A stretch of DNA of 64,000 nucleotides, from positions 2,984,501 through 3,048,500 of the forward strand of contig NC_010995.1 in assembly GCF_000019225.1 (NCBI RefSeq), given 5' to 3'. The notes beneath the pieces were generated by a model. The model did not search any database. It saw only the letters and a program-made list of their open reading frames with translations, and was not told where the DNA came from. The position numbers were made by a program, and so were the translations under genes. How positions within the stretch are numbered: position 1 is the stretch's first letter; each line of letters begins with the position of its first letter. Of this stretch, positions 46,298 through 57,100 are shown piece by piece. Source of the stretch: Cellvibrio japonicus Ueda107. GTDB taxonomy: Bacteria; Pseudomonadota; Gammaproteobacteria; Pseudomonadales; Cellvibrionaceae.

Positions 46298-47116
46298 ATG
46301 TCCAAGCCAGAAAAGATTTTCGTCGTTGTCGACCCCAACGACACCACTCACATTGCTCTGGAGCGCGTTATCATCACGTCTACTTTGCGCGATGTTAAAC
46401 CCAAGGTTCACGCGTTTGTGGCTGTCGATCCCAATGCTGTTGATACCCGCACCGTTAACGAAAACGTATTCCGCGACCTGAGCTGGTTTGAATCTGCTAT
46501 CAAAAACCCACTGATCAATGCCGGTATTGATTTCAACCTGGAAGTGTCCTGGTCAAGCGAGTGGCAAAAATCCATCATGGAATCCGCAAAACGCTTTGAT
46601 GCTGACCTGATTTACCTGCCGGTTCACGCTACAACCGCATCCAGTCGTTTCCTGTTTACAGAATCCAAGTGGGAGTTGTTGAAAGGTGCCTACTGTCCAG
46701 TGGTGCTGATTCGCCCGGGTGCCAAAGCGCAGCGCAAGGTTATCCTGGCAGCAGTTAACTTCCAGGCCGAACGCGATGTGCAAAAAGAACTCAATAAAAA
46801 AATTGTCGCGCAAGCCAAATACTATGCCGAGGTTTATGGTGCAGACCTGCACGTCATCAATGGCTATATGGATTCAATGAGCTATCCGGATCGCGCCAAG
46901 ATCCTTGCCGAAACCGGTTTGCCCAACGACAAAATCCATGTGGATAACGGCTACACCTCCGATGTGGTATCGGCATTGGCTGAAAAAATCAATGCCGACC
47001 TGATCGTGATGGGAACCCTGGGTCAAAATGGTATGACCAAAACCCGTCGCGGCAACACCGCAGAGCGTTTGATTGCTGCCGTCGATACCGACGTTATGGT
47101 CATTAGCCACGAATAA
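46298..47116 (+). CDS. Universal stress protein with two Usp domains (UspE-like)
   Basis: 272 residues with two Usp domains in tandem, as in UspE. The second keeps the ATP-binding pattern G-2X-G-9X-GN (GTLGQNGMTKTRRGNTAERL); the first (YLPVHATTASSRFLFTESKW) does not match it well. Such proteins support survival in starvation and oxidative stress. CAGGAG lies 6 bases before the ATG. It has its own promoter region and terminator and so is a single-gene unit. Confidence 0.9.
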   Translation: MSKPEKIFVVVDPNDTTHIALERVIITSTLRDVKPKVHAFVAVDPNAVDTRTVNENVFRDLSWFESAIKNPLINAGIDFNLEVSWSSEWQKSIMESAKRFDADLIYLPVHATTASSRFLFTESKWELLKGAYCPVVLIRPGAKAQRKVILAAVNFQAERDVQKELNKKIVAQAKYYAEVYGADLHVINGYMDSMSYPDRAKILAETGLPNDKIHVDNGYTSDVVSALAEKINADLIVMGTLGQNGMTKTRRGNTAERLIAAVDTDVMVISHE

Positions 47117-47134
47117 GTTTTGAGTAATGACGCT

Positions 47135-47176
47135 AAAAAAACAAAGGCCGGTGCAAACACCGGCCTTTGTTTTTTT
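47135..47176. terminator. Bidirectional terminator between the Usp and lipoprotein genes
   Basis: A 19-base perfect inverted repeat (AAAAAAACAAAGGCCGGTG and its complement) with the short loop CAAA and A/T runs at both ends. It lies 18 bases after the Usp stop and 36 bases after the convergent lipoprotein stop. Confidence 0.93.
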
Positions 47177-47212
47177 ACAGTTGCTTTTACAGCGGAATAA
47201 TAGCCAAGCCTA

Positions 47213-47905
47213 TTAGCGTCCAGACAGGTTATCCAGTTCTGTGCGCAACTTGCGCAACCAGGCATCGAATGCCAGGCGAACCTGGATATTGTTGGTAACG
47301 CGGTTGTTCTCCTCCCAAATACGTCCCAGGTCACGCTTGTCCGTAATAATGCCGACCGCTTTGCCAGTGATGGAATCGTAAAGGGACATTTCAATGGTCA
47401 TGGTCCCCATTCCTTCGCTGTACACCTTCATAATGCCGGGGCGACCATCAGAGTCATCTTTACTGGCCAGTGGTGCAATTTGCAGGATACGCGACTTAAT
47501 AACCAACACATCGTCACTCGCCGCTACTGAAGTTACATAGGTGCCGTCAGCAACCAGGTTTTTAATCAAGGCTTCGGTATAGCGCTCTTGATAATAGGCT
47601 TTATCGGCAGGCTTTAAGGTCCAGGGCGTATCGCGGGTAAAGTTGCGCGATGAAGACTTCAGGATTTCTACGTTTTCCATGTCCAACTGCTCAACCAGCA
47701 GTTTTTTGTACTTGGCAAAATCTACGCCTGGCGCGACAAAGGTTCCATCAAAACGGGACTTTTCAACCTGGCTCAGCCCCTGCTCCTGGGCTTTTTTCTG
47801 GGCTTCCTGTTCATGTTTTTTGGTGAAGGTACAGCCTGCAACAACACTGACAAGCAAACCCATCACCAGCACACGCATCAAACTTGATTTCACATGACTT
47901 TTCAT
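47213..47905 (-). CDS. Predicted lipoprotein (DUF3313-like)
   Basis: 230 residues. Lipoprotein signal with core MRVLVMGLLVSVVAGC; the lipobox is VAGC, with Cys at residue 25 and Thr at +2, so outer-membrane sorting is likely. A Lys/Glu/Gln-rich linker follows, then a compact domain containing TYVTSVAASDDVLVIKSRIL and MTIEMSLYDSITGKAVG. The pattern resembles DUF3313; no function is known. AGGTAGG precedes the start. It is a single gene convergent with Usp. Confidence 0.75.
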   Translation of the reverse strand: MKSHVKSSLMRVLVMGLLVSVVAGCTFTKKHEQEAQKKAQEQGLSQVEKSRFDGTFVAPGVDFAKYKKLLVEQLDMENVEILKSSSRNFTRDTPWTLKPADKAYYQERYTEALIKNLVADGTYVTSVAASDDVLVIKSRILQIAPLASKDDSDGRPGIMKVYSEGMGTMTIEMSLYDSITGKAVGIITDKRDLGRIWEENNRVTNNIQVRLAFDAWLRKLRTELDNLSGR

Positions 47906-48101
47906 AGATACCTACCTGTTGCTGCGATGATATACGGATGTTTATTAGAGGTTATTTAAAGGGTGAGGTTCATTACACAAACACTGAAACCGACAGCGAC
48001 AACATCAAAAAAATGCGCCATGTTATTGAAGCATAAAAATAAATGGGCAAATCGTTATCCGTGGCCTGGATTTGTAATACTTTGTAGCACTAAATGCCCC
48101 A

Positions 48102-48133
48102 ATAACAAAGGAGGCATTCGCCTCCTTTGTTAT
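48102..48133 (-). terminator. Stem-loop downstream of purL
   Basis: ATAACAAAGGAGGC and GCCTCCTTTGTTAT form a perfect 14-base stem with the loop ATTC, 30 bases after the purL stop. The 3' flank on the minus strand has only a short T run inside the stem. It is a likely transcript end for purL. Confidence 0.7.
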
Positions 48134-48162
48134 GGGTCCGGGATTCATGCTATCAGCCAGGG

Positions 48163-51100
48163 TTAACCCACAAACACCCGCGCATTGCGGAACAGGCGCA
48201 GCCAGGCGCCATCGTCTGTCCACCCATCCGGTTTCCAGGAGTTAGTAACAGCGCGAAACACACGTTCCGGGTGCGGCATCATAATAGTTACCCGGCCATC
48301 CGTACTGGACACACTGGTGATGCCCAGCGGCGAACCGTTGGGGTTGGCGGGATAGGTTTCGGTAACCCGCAGGCTATTGTCGATAAAGCGCAGCGCCACT
48401 GTACCACTTTCGTCGCAGCGTTTGAGTGCTTCCGCGTCGGCAAATTCGGCGTGACCTTCACCGTGGGCAACAGCCACCGGCATGTGCGAACCAGCCATAC
48501 CCGCAAACAATACCGAGGGCGATTCCTGCACCTGCACCAGGCTGAAACGGGCTTCAAACTGCTCGGATAAGTTGCGCACAAAACGCGGCCAGTGACTGGC
48601 GCCGGGAATCAGGTTTTTCAGGTTGGACATCATCTGGCAGCCATTGCACACACCCAGGCTGAAGGTGTCATTGCGATGGAAGAAACGCTCAAACTCGTCG
48701 CGCACCCTGCTGTTAAACAGGATAGTTTTGGACCAGCCTTCACCAGCCCCCAACACATCGCCGTAGGAGAAGCCACCACAGGCCACCAGCCCCTTGAATT
48801 GCTCCAGGGATACACGGCCAGAGAGCAAATCGCTCATGTGCACATCAACGGCTTTGAAACCGGCACGATCAAAGGCTGCAGCCATTTCCACATGGCCGTT
48901 AACCCCCTGCTCACGCAATACCGCAATTGCAGGACGCACGCCCCCGTTTATAAAAAATGCAGGGTTGATAAAGGGGGCTGCCACATCCTCATTAAGGTCA
49001 TAGCTGAGCTTTACACTTAAGCCGGGGTTAGGCTGGGTGATAGCAGCGAACTCCTGCTCGGCACAGGCAGGGTTATCGCGCAGTGCCTGAATACGGTAGC
49101 TGGTTTCGCTCCACAGTGCTTGCAAGCGCGCGCGCGGCTGGTCGAACAGCACCTTGCCATTCAGGCTGATATTCACGGAATCGCTGTTGTTCAGGCTACC
49201 GATAACACTGACGGTCAAACCGGCATCCACAAAGCGTTGTTGCACAGCGACAGATTGCGCGCGCGTCACTTGCAACACCGCACCGGCTTCTTCACTGAAC
49301 AAAATCGCAAGCGCGTCATCGCCCAAACCATCCAGGTTCACGCTCACCCCGGTATGACCGGCGAAAGCCATTTCAGCGAGGGTTGCAAACAGACCGCCAT
49401 CAGAGCGGTCGTGATAGGCAAGCAATTCATGAGCGGCAAGGCTCGTTTGCATGGCGTTGAAAAAACCGTTGAGCTGTCCGGCTGAATCCAAATCAGCAGG
49501 GGTTTGACCCAGTTGGTTATACACCTGTGCCAGGATCGAGCCGCCCAGGCGGTTTTTGCCATTGCCCAGGTCAACCAGCAGCAGATCGGTATCCCCCTTA
49601 TCAATACGCAGTTGTGGCGTCAGGGTTTGGCGCACATCCACCACCGGCGCGAAAGCGGAAATAACCAGCGACAAGGGCGCGGTAACGGCCTTGTCGTCAC
49701 CGCCCTCTTTCCAGGCAGTGCGCATGGACATGGAGTCTTTACCCACCGGCACGGTAATCCCCAGGGCCGGACACAATTCCATCCCCACCGCCTGCACAGT
49801 GCGGAAGAGCTTTTCGTCTTCGCCTTTGTGGCCAGCGGCGCACATCCAGTTGGCGGAGAGTTTTACGTCAGACAGTTTTTCAATGCGCGTGGCGGCAATA
49901 TTGGTGATCGCCTCGGCAATAGCCATACGGCCGGAGGCAGGTGCATCCAGCAGCGCTACCGGGGTGCGCTCGCCCATGCTCATGGCTTCACCGGCGCAGG
50001 AGTCGTAGCTCACGGTAGTCACGGCGACATCGGCAACAGGAACCTGCCAGGGGCCGACAAATTGATCGCGCGCCACCATGCCGGTGACCGAGCGATCGCC
50101 GATGGTAATCAGGAAGTTTTTGCTGGCGACCGCCGGGTGCTTAAGTACGCGCTCAGCAGCGTCGTTCAGGTCGATACCGGCAGTGCTGAATTCGGTGGTT
50201 TGCGCCAGGTGCTTATCGGCAGTGCGGTGCATTTTGGGCGGTTTGCCAAAGAGTACCGACATGGGCAGATCGACCGGCTTGGCATCAAAGTGCTTGTCAT
50301 TGACCAGCAGGTGTTTTTCATCGGTCGCTTCACCGACCACCGCGTAGGGCGCGCGCTCGCGCTGGCAAATGGCCTCAAAGCGCGGCAGGTCCGCCGGGGC
50401 AATGGCCAATACATAGCGCTCTTGCGATTCATTACACCAAATTGCCAGGGGGCTCATGCCCGGCTCATCGTTGGGTACATTGCGCAGCTCAAACTTGCCG
50501 CCGGTACCGCCATCTTTCACCAGTTCGGGGAAAGCGTTGGAAAGGCCACCGGCGCCCACATCGTGGATAAAGGCAATGGGATTGTTATTACCCAGCTGCC
50601 AGCAGGCGTCGATCACTTCCTGGCAGCGGCGCTCCATTTCCGGGTTTTGGCGCTGTACCGAGGCGAAATCCAGATCCTCGGACGAAGAGCCGGACGCCAT
50701 AGAAGACGCCGCACCGCCACCCAGGCCGATCAGCATCGCCGGACCACCCAGCACAACCAGCTTGGTTCCTGCACCGAAGGGCGGCTTTTCGATATGTTCG
50801 GCTTTGATATTGCCATAGCCACCCGCGAGCATAATCGGCTTGTGGTAACCGCGACGCTCGCCATCGAAGTTTTCCTCAAAGGTACGGAAGTAACCGCAAA
50901 TATTGGGGCGGCCAAATTCATTGTTAAACGCAGCACCACCGATAGGGCCTTCGATCATGATGTCGAGCGGAGTCACTATGCGGTTCGGCTTGCCGTAGTT
51001 TTCTTCCCAAGGCTGTTCAAAACCGGGGATCTGCAGGTTGGAGACAGTAAATCCCGTCAAGCCCACTTTGGGCTTGGAACCGCGGCCCACCGCACCCTCG

Positions 51101-52050
51101 TCGCGAATTTCACCACCAGCACCGGTACCCGCCCCCGAGAAAGGTGAAATGGCGGTGGGATGGTTATGGGTTTCCACCTTCATTAATAGATGAATGGGCT
51201 GCTGGGTGTATTCGTAGGCCTTGGTCTCCGGGTTGGGATAAAAGCGCCCGGCTTCATGACCCACTACCACAGCGGCGTTATCGGCATAGGCCGACAGCAC
51301 ATTGTCACCACCCACTTCATTGGTATTCTTGATCATCTTGAACAGGCTGCGCTCCTGCTCTTGACCATCGATAGTCCAGGAAGCGTTGAAGATTTTGTGG
51401 CGGCAGTGTTCGGAGTTGGCCTGGGCAAACATCATCAGCTCCACATCCACCGGGTTGCGTCCCAATTGGGTAAAGCTGGCGACCAGATAATCGATTTCGT
51501 CATCCGCCAGGGCCAGGCCCAGGGATTTATTCGCCGCTACCAGTGCCGCCCGGCCACCGCCGATAACATCCACGGTGGTTTGTGCGGCGGGCGCTTGCTG
51601 CACAAACAACTGCTCAGCCGCTTCCAGGCTGTCAAAAACCGTTTCCACCATGCGGTCATGTAATAAAGAAGCAAGAACCGCGCGCTCAGCGGCAGAAACA
51701 TCGCCAGCCACATAGTAGGCAATACCGCGCTCGATGCGCTTTACGTTATCCAGGCCAGTATTTCTAGCAATATCCGTGGCCTTGGAAGCCCAGGGCGAAA
51801 TAGTACCCAGGCGTGGCACCACCAGGAACAATGTCCCCTCGTGGCTAGCCTCTTTCTCTACCTTGGGTCCGTAAGTCAGTAATTGTGTTAACACTTGCTG
51901 TTGCGCGTTATCCAAAGGCGCTGTGACATGGGCAAAGTGGACAAATTCAGAACTAACGCCGATCACACCCGGCACCTTTTGTTGCAGGCTAGCCAGGAGT
52001 TTTTGGGTGCGGAAACTGGAAAGAGCGGGAGCGCCACGCAGGATTAACAT
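48163..52050 (-). CDS. purL: Phosphoribosylformylglycinamidine synthase
   Basis: 1295 residues from the ATG at 52050 (E. coli 1295), the fused single-chain form. The N-terminal linker and tandem synthetase halves include MKVETHNHPTAISPFSGAGT and AGGYGNIKAEHIEKPPFGAG. The C-terminal glutaminase has CGGFSYGDVLGAGEGW, with the nucleophile Cys near 1134 in LGVCNGCQMMSNL. It makes FGAM in purine synthesis. An open frame continues 37 codons upstream without family similarity. No other pur gene is near. Confidence 0.97.
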   Translation of the reverse strand: MLILRGAPALSSFRTQKLLASLQQKVPGVIGVSSEFVHFAHVTAPLDNAQQQVLTQLLTYGPKVEKEASHEGTLFLVVPRLGTISPWASKATDIARNTGLDNVKRIERGIAYYVAGDVSAAERAVLASLLHDRMVETVFDSLEAAEQLFVQQAPAAQTTVDVIGGGRAALVAANKSLGLALADDEIDYLVASFTQLGRNPVDVELMMFAQANSEHCRHKIFNASWTIDGQEQERSLFKMIKNTNEVGGDNVLSAYADNAAVVVGHEAGRFYPNPETKAYEYTQQPIHLLMKVETHNHPTAISPFSGAGTGAGGEIRDEGAVGRGSKPKVGLTGFTVSNLQIPGFEQPWEENYGKPNRIVTPLDIMIEGPIGGAAFNNEFGRPNICGYFRTFEENFDGERRGYHKPIMLAGGYGNIKAEHIEKPPFGAGTKLVVLGGPAMLIGLGGGAASSMASGSSSEDLDFASVQRQNPEMERRCQEVIDACWQLGNNNPIAFIHDVGAGGLSNAFPELVKDGGTGGKFELRNVPNDEPGMSPLAIWCNESQERYVLAIAPADLPRFEAICQRERAPYAVVGEATDEKHLLVNDKHFDAKPVDLPMSVLFGKPPKMHRTADKHLAQTTEFSTAGIDLNDAAERVLKHPAVASKNFLITIGDRSVTGMVARDQFVGPWQVPVADVAVTTVSYDSCAGEAMSMGERTPVALLDAPASGRMAIAEAITNIAATRIEKLSDVKLSANWMCAAGHKGEDEKLFRTVQAVGMELCPALGITVPVGKDSMSMRTAWKEGGDDKAVTAPLSLVISAFAPVVDVRQTLTPQLRIDKGDTDLLLVDLGNGKNRLGGSILAQVYNQLGQTPADLDSAGQLNGFFNAMQTSLAAHELLAYHDRSDGGLFATLAEMAFAGHTGVSVNLDGLGDDALAILFSEEAGAVLQVTRAQSVAVQQRFVDAGLTVSVIGSLNNSDSVNISLNGKVLFDQPRARLQALWSETSYRIQALRDNPACAEQEFAAITQPNPGLSVKLSYDLNEDVAAPFINPAFFINGGVRPAIAVLREQGVNGHVEMAAAFDRAGFKAVDVHMSDLLSGRVSLEQFKGLVACGGFSYGDVLGAGEGWSKTILFNSRVRDEFERFFHRNDTFSLGVCNGCQMMSNLKNLIPGASHWPRFVRNLSEQFEARFSLVQVQESPSVLFAGMAGSHMPVAVAHGEGHAEFADAEALKRCDESGTVALRFIDNSLRVTETYPANPNGSPLGITSVSSTDGRVTIMMPHPERVFRAVTNSWKPDGWTDDGAWLRLFRNARVFVG

Positions 52051-52585
52051 AGTGGGAAGAGCCTCGGCATGGGGGTAGTGACAAAAGAGAGGCGCGCATT
52101 GTACTGGATTTGGACTGGCCCGAGAGCTTTTTATAGCCCTAAACCTGCCGATAACCCCCAAGCTGTTACCCGTCAGCGACCTGTAACCTCTGTAAAAAAA
52201 CGCATTTTGGTACTTTTTTGCACAATTTTTTAGCAGCTTGCACCGTTATTTTTGTGTTTTTGCACCTCACAAGCACATTCTCAATGCGAAAAACGGCGCA
52301 AAAATATGCTTTTTATTAGATTTTTTTACACTAAGAAGAACTACAAAACAGCACAAAGAATAACTTAACGTTTTGATTTTTATAAAAATTATAAATAAAT
52401 CATATTTATAAACAAAAATTCCTAGCCGATTCCTGCTCAAAAAACAAGCTATTCACGCTCAAAAACTGCCGATAAGATGGCCGCCATTTTGCACGGGTCA
52501 AAAATGGATTGGATTCGGCATGAGTGCACACACGAATTAGTAACACCCTTCGGGCGTTGTCATTCAGTAAACCGGAGAACCCCTT
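52051..52585. other. AT-rich divergent region purL / mltF
   Basis: 535 bases. The stretch 52190-52460 is markedly AT-rich with runs such as TTTATAAAAATTATAAATAA, quite unlike the surroundings. I see no confident promoter, tRNA or small gene in it. It probably holds both divergent promoters; the AT tract could attract a nucleoid protein such as H-NS/MvaT. Short frames here show no known protein. Confidence 0.5.
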
Positions 52586-54073
52586 ATGGAAATACGCAAG
52601 CTTTCGCTGTCCACCATAAGATCGATTATTACAAGCCTGTCAGTGCTTGTCCTTGTTATCTCTGCCAGCGCTACGCTGGTGCGCAGCACGCCGCCTAACG
52701 TGTTGGAGCAGGTTCTCGCCAGTGGCGAGCTGCGGGTGATTTCCACCAACGGCGCAACAACATTTTATGAAGGCAGCGATGGCCTGACAGGCTTTGAATA
52801 CAGCCTGTTAAAAGGTTTTGCCGATTCCCTGGGTGTTAACCTGGCGATTGAAAACCAGGCGGATACACGCGAGTTGCTGCACGCCGTCGAGCAGCGCCAA
52901 TACCATATGGGCTCTGCTGAGCTCACCGCACTGGAGAGCCAGGATTACCACCTGAGCTTCGCCAAGCCCTATATGCAAATTACCCAGCAGTTGGTTTACA
53001 ACCACCGTTTGGGCACACCGACCAGCATTAAGGATTTGAAAGGTAAAGAGGTACTCATCCTCGCCGACTCAGCGCACAGCAAACGCGTTGCGCGGCTGCA
53101 GAAAAAATTCCCCAATCTCACCTGGCGCCCCATCGAAAATGGACAGATGATCGACTTGCTGGAGATGGTCCATAAGGGCGAGGCGGATTATGCCGTGATT
53201 GATTCCAATGCCTACGAATTACATCGCTACTCTTATCCACGTGCAAAACTGGCCTTTGATATCAGCAATCCGCAACCACTGGCCTGGGCCTTTCCCCACA
53301 GCAAGGACACCAGCTTGTTTGATGCGGCGCAACGCTACATGGCACAAATAAAAAGGGATGGCAGCCTGGCCCAGGTTACCAAGCACTTTTTTGAACGCCA
53401 TATCGATGAAGTAACTACCGGCGAGGCGATGGTATTTGCCTACCGCCTGCAAAACCGCTTTCCACAGTGGTCTGATGCCATGAAGTCGGCAGCCACTGAG
53501 TTTGACCTGGACTGGCAAATGCTCGCGGCGATTGGTTATCAGGAGTCTCACTGGTTGGCCGATGCGGAATCCCACACCGGCGTGCGCGGCTTAATGATGC
53601 TGACCAAACGCACAGCGCGGGCCATGGGCGTCAATAACCGCGAAGATCCCCTGCAAAGCATCTACGGCGGCGCCAAGTATTTCCGCATGATGCTCGACCG
53701 CCTGCCTGAACGCATCCAGGGCGACGACCGGCTGAACCTGGCGTTAGCGGCCTATAACCAGGGCGCTGGCCACCTGGAAGATGCGCGCGTATTAACCCAG
53801 CGCATGGGGGGAAATCCTGATAAGTGGGAAGACGTGCGCAAGTACATGCCCCTGCTGTCGAAGTCACAGTATTACAGCCGTGCAAAACATGGCTATATGC
53901 GAGGCTGGGAGCCAGTGCAATTCGTAGATAACGTGCGCAACTATCACAAAATTATTGCGTGGCATGAACAGCAAAACGAATTGCGTTTGGCCAGCTACAG
54001 TGGCGGGGCATTAAGCTCACTGCATAAAGCGCCGACGGAAACTGCTGCCCAAGGCGAAAATCTCTCCCTGTAA
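52586..54073 (+). CDS. mltF: Membrane-bound lytic murein transglycosylase F
   Basis: 495 residues. N-terminal hydrophobic segment (IITSLSVLVLVISASATLV), then a type 3 solute-binding domain (about 45-275) starting ASGELRVISTNGATTFY. The C-terminal SLT domain has catalytic Glu320 in AAIGYQESHWLADA, GVRGLMMLTKRTARAMG, and LALAAYNQGAGHLEDAR. MltF cuts peptidoglycan to anhydro-muropeptides; in P. aeruginosa its solute-binding module is an allosteric ligand sensor. There is no Cys lipobox, so the hydrophobic segment is a signal or anchor. Its stop lies 6 bases from the end of the convergent HD-GYP receptor. Confidence 0.94.
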   Translation: MEIRKLSLSTIRSIITSLSVLVLVISASATLVRSTPPNVLEQVLASGELRVISTNGATTFYEGSDGLTGFEYSLLKGFADSLGVNLAIENQADTRELLHAVEQRQYHMGSAELTALESQDYHLSFAKPYMQITQQLVYNHRLGTPTSIKDLKGKEVLILADSAHSKRVARLQKKFPNLTWRPIENGQMIDLLEMVHKGEADYAVIDSNAYELHRYSYPRAKLAFDISNPQPLAWAFPHSKDTSLFDAAQRYMAQIKRDGSLAQVTKHFFERHIDEVTTGEAMVFAYRLQNRFPQWSDAMKSAATEFDLDWQMLAAIGYQESHWLADAESHTGVRGLMMLTKRTARAMGVNNREDPLQSIYGGAKYFRMMLDRLPERIQGDDRLNLALAAYNQGAGHLEDARVLTQRMGGNPDKWEDVRKYMPLLSKSQYYSRAKHGYMRGWEPVQFVDNVRNYHKIIAWHEQQNELRLASYSGGALSSLHKAPTETAAQGENLSL

Positions 54074-54111
54074 GCCAACTTACACCTGCGTCGGTGATGG
54101 CTGACGCAGGT
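54069..54111. other. Back-to-back stem-loops at the mltF/HD-GYP convergent ends
   Basis: TGTAAG-CCAA-CTTACA (54069-54084) spans both stop codons. ACCTGCGTC and GACGCAGGT (54084-54092 and 54103-54111) form a 9-base perfect stem inside the last codons of the receptor gene. Neither is followed by a U tract. They may stabilise or end the two mRNAs. Confidence 0.4.
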
Positions 54112-57100
54112 AGCGCTCAATACTCACCTCATCAATTTGCCCTGCTGCCAGAAAACGCTCGGCATACTCGCGATAGATACCCGAGGTTAAAAAGAGTTCA
54201 AACAGATCCTGATCCATGTGTTGATCGAGCATCATTTTGTACATGATCTCGACCGATTCGCTCAAGGATTTGGCTTTCTTGTAAGGGCGATCCGCCGCTG
54301 TCAGGGCTTCAAAGATATCGGCAATCACTAAAATACGCTCTGGAATCGACAGGTCACTGGCACACAATTTTCGCGGATAACCTGTTCCCTTCATGGTTTC
54401 GTGATGGGTAGAGGCATAGCGCGGCACACGCTTTAATTCAGGAGGAAAGGGTAATTTTTCCAGCATGCGGATAGTGCCAATAATATGTTCGTTAATTTTA
54501 AAGCGATCCTCTGTTGTCAGGGTGCCGCGTGAAATCGAGAGGTTGTAGATTTCACCCAGGTTATAGAGGTACTCGGGCACCTCCATTTTGATTCCCCAGG
54601 ATGGATCATGGGAAGCGGAGCGCTGGCGCGCGATCAAATGCTCGGGTTTATCGGCCAGTAAATGTTCAAGCGCTGGGACAGCCTGCGCAGGAATTGCTTT
54701 CAGGCGCAATTCCTCGACCGGTGATAAACCCAGGCGATCATCAAAATAACGGGTCCAGGTAATCTTGCCCAGTTCACTAATGCGCTGTTGCGCCTGATCA
54801 CTCAAAAATTCCCCACCCACATTGCTATTGGCGATAAAACTGAAGTCTTCGCGCAAGCGCTGGCGCCTGTGTTGCAGCTCCGCCTGGTACTGTTCAGCCC
54901 GTGTTGGGTCAGCGGCCACCGCGTTGAGGCAATCAATTTCTGCATCGCGCCACAACACCTCAAAACGCATACGGATTTCATGGATGCGGTTATAAATGGT
55001 TTCCAGCTTGCTGCCTTTGTCGACGATATGTTCCGGCATTGTGATCTTGCCGCAGTCGTGCAACCAGGCGGCAATTTTAAATTCACGATAAGCTTCCTCG
55101 CTATCAAACCTAAAATGACTTAAGGCGCCTTCATTGGTGGCTGCCGCCTTATCCGCCAGCATCAATGCCAATATCGGCACCCGCTCACAATGTCCCCCGG
55201 TGTAAGGGGATTTTTCATCAATAGCCTCAGCAATTAATTCAATAAACGCATCCATCAATTGCTGCTGTGACTTTTCGTAATGTTGTATGGACTGGGACAT
55301 ATCTACCATCGCCCACAGCAATTCATCGATTTCCTTAAGCCTGCTGGGCCGGTATGTAATTTCCGCATAGCGACGCTCTTTGACGCGTATGCTTTTATCG
55401 TGCAACCGATTAATCGGACGCACAATCAACTCGGCCAATGACCAGGAGAATGGCAGGATCAACAACACACAACCCACCGTAATGAGCACCGACCAACGCA
55501 CACGCAATAAACTATCCCCCAGCACCTTGGCGGCGGGAACCACGACCGCAAAATAATCACTGGCAGGGCTATCCGGATTTAACGGTTCTACATAGGCCAG
55601 GTGTTCAGTACCGGCTATCTCAAAGCTCAAGGGATGACGCCGCTGAGCGCCAGTACTGCCAACCACCCCCAGTAGGGGTTTGTAGGGTACGGTAATAAAA
55701 CCATCGCCCGCATTATTCGCAGAGAGCAGCCATTTTTGTTGCAGGTGCGCCTTGCGTGTAGAGTCCATCGTGGCGATGGATTTTTCCAACAATTTACCCA
55801 GGGGCTGTAAATGCGGCGGCATTAACAGGCGAAATGCTTCAGGCAGTTCAGCCTTACCGGTATCAACAGACTCGATATAGACCAGGCCCTCAATAAAATA
55901 TTGACTGGCGGTGTAGTGAAGCACGGCGAAACTATCCAGGGTTGCATAGGCCCGACCATCGCGCACTGCCTCAAGGGCCGCCCTGGGGCTGTTCACCTCC
56001 AGGATGGCAATATCGGGATAAGCCCGGTGAATGCTGTAGATGCTCGACCAGCCACGGGGAATCGCCAGGGTTTTCCCCCGTAGCGCCGCAAGGCTGACAG
56101 AGGTTGGCTGCGCCATCCCCTCTTCTGCGCGCAGCGCCAATGCCAGGGGTAAATGCACAATGGGTTCACTCAAATAGCCGCGCTCGCGATTGCGGACGTT
56201 ATCCGCAATCGGTTGGACGATATCCAGTTGCCCCTGCTCGTAATTCGCCAGGATCTCCGCCCAGCTATAGCCATTAATAAAGTTGACCTCCACACCCAAT
56301 CGCGCTGCCGCCAGGCGCAATAAGTCAATGGTATAACCGCGCGGCTGTCCGGCGACCGCAAAGTCGATAGGTGGCCAGTCCAATTGGTTGGAAATCTTGA
56401 TAACGCCCAATTGGCTGAGATACTGCTGCTCCGCCGCAGACAACGGCAAGGGCGCCAATTCAGCGAGGCTGTGTTCCGTAGTGCCCAGGTGATTGGATGC
56501 CAGTATTTCGCCAGAGGCCTTGTAGAGATAAATCTCCCCTTCCCGACTCAGGGGTTGCCTGCGCAGGTAATCCGAGAGCGACTGCAGGGTAATGTCTATC
56601 CCCAGCACCACCTCGCTGTGGGGGAGGCGAATGGAATAGGTCTGCCCCGGTACCTGGGGGTAATGGAAGATATAGGGTTGGGTTTTGTTGACCTTGCCAT
56701 GCTCTGCATCACTGTACCAGCGGCGTTGGCGGGCATCATATTGGCTGGGCTCCTGGCGCTGGCGCTGCCAGCGGAATCCGCTATCAAAATAATCCAGCTG
56801 GCGCATGCGCGTCCCCTGGACCTCCCCCACCCGGTTAACCACCCAGCGATCGCTGGCCGATGCCTTGAGGTATTCGCGCATCTCCGGGCTGCTATCCAGG
56901 TTGATTACCTCCAGGAAATCGCCATTGGCCAAACCGAGATAAATGCTGGAATAGAGTGGATTGTTGCGCATGACCTCGGCAAACAATTCAGCAATACTGG
57001 CATCCCTGGCTGGGTCGGGCAGCTGATCCACTGGCAGGTGTGGATAGCGCGACAAGATGCGGGTTGCCTGGGTGGTGCGGCGATCCATGATCTGGAAGAA

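Noticed and set aside
49504..51147. 547-codon open frame on the plus strand
   Set aside because: It lies wholly inside purL on the other strand. Its composition (many His, Gln, Arg) is that of an antisense shadow, and no domain is recognisable.
54069..54084. GacA binding site TGTAAG...CTTACA
   Set aside because: The arms match, but the spacer is 4 bases instead of 6, and the site spans the stop codons of two convergent genes with no small RNA visible.
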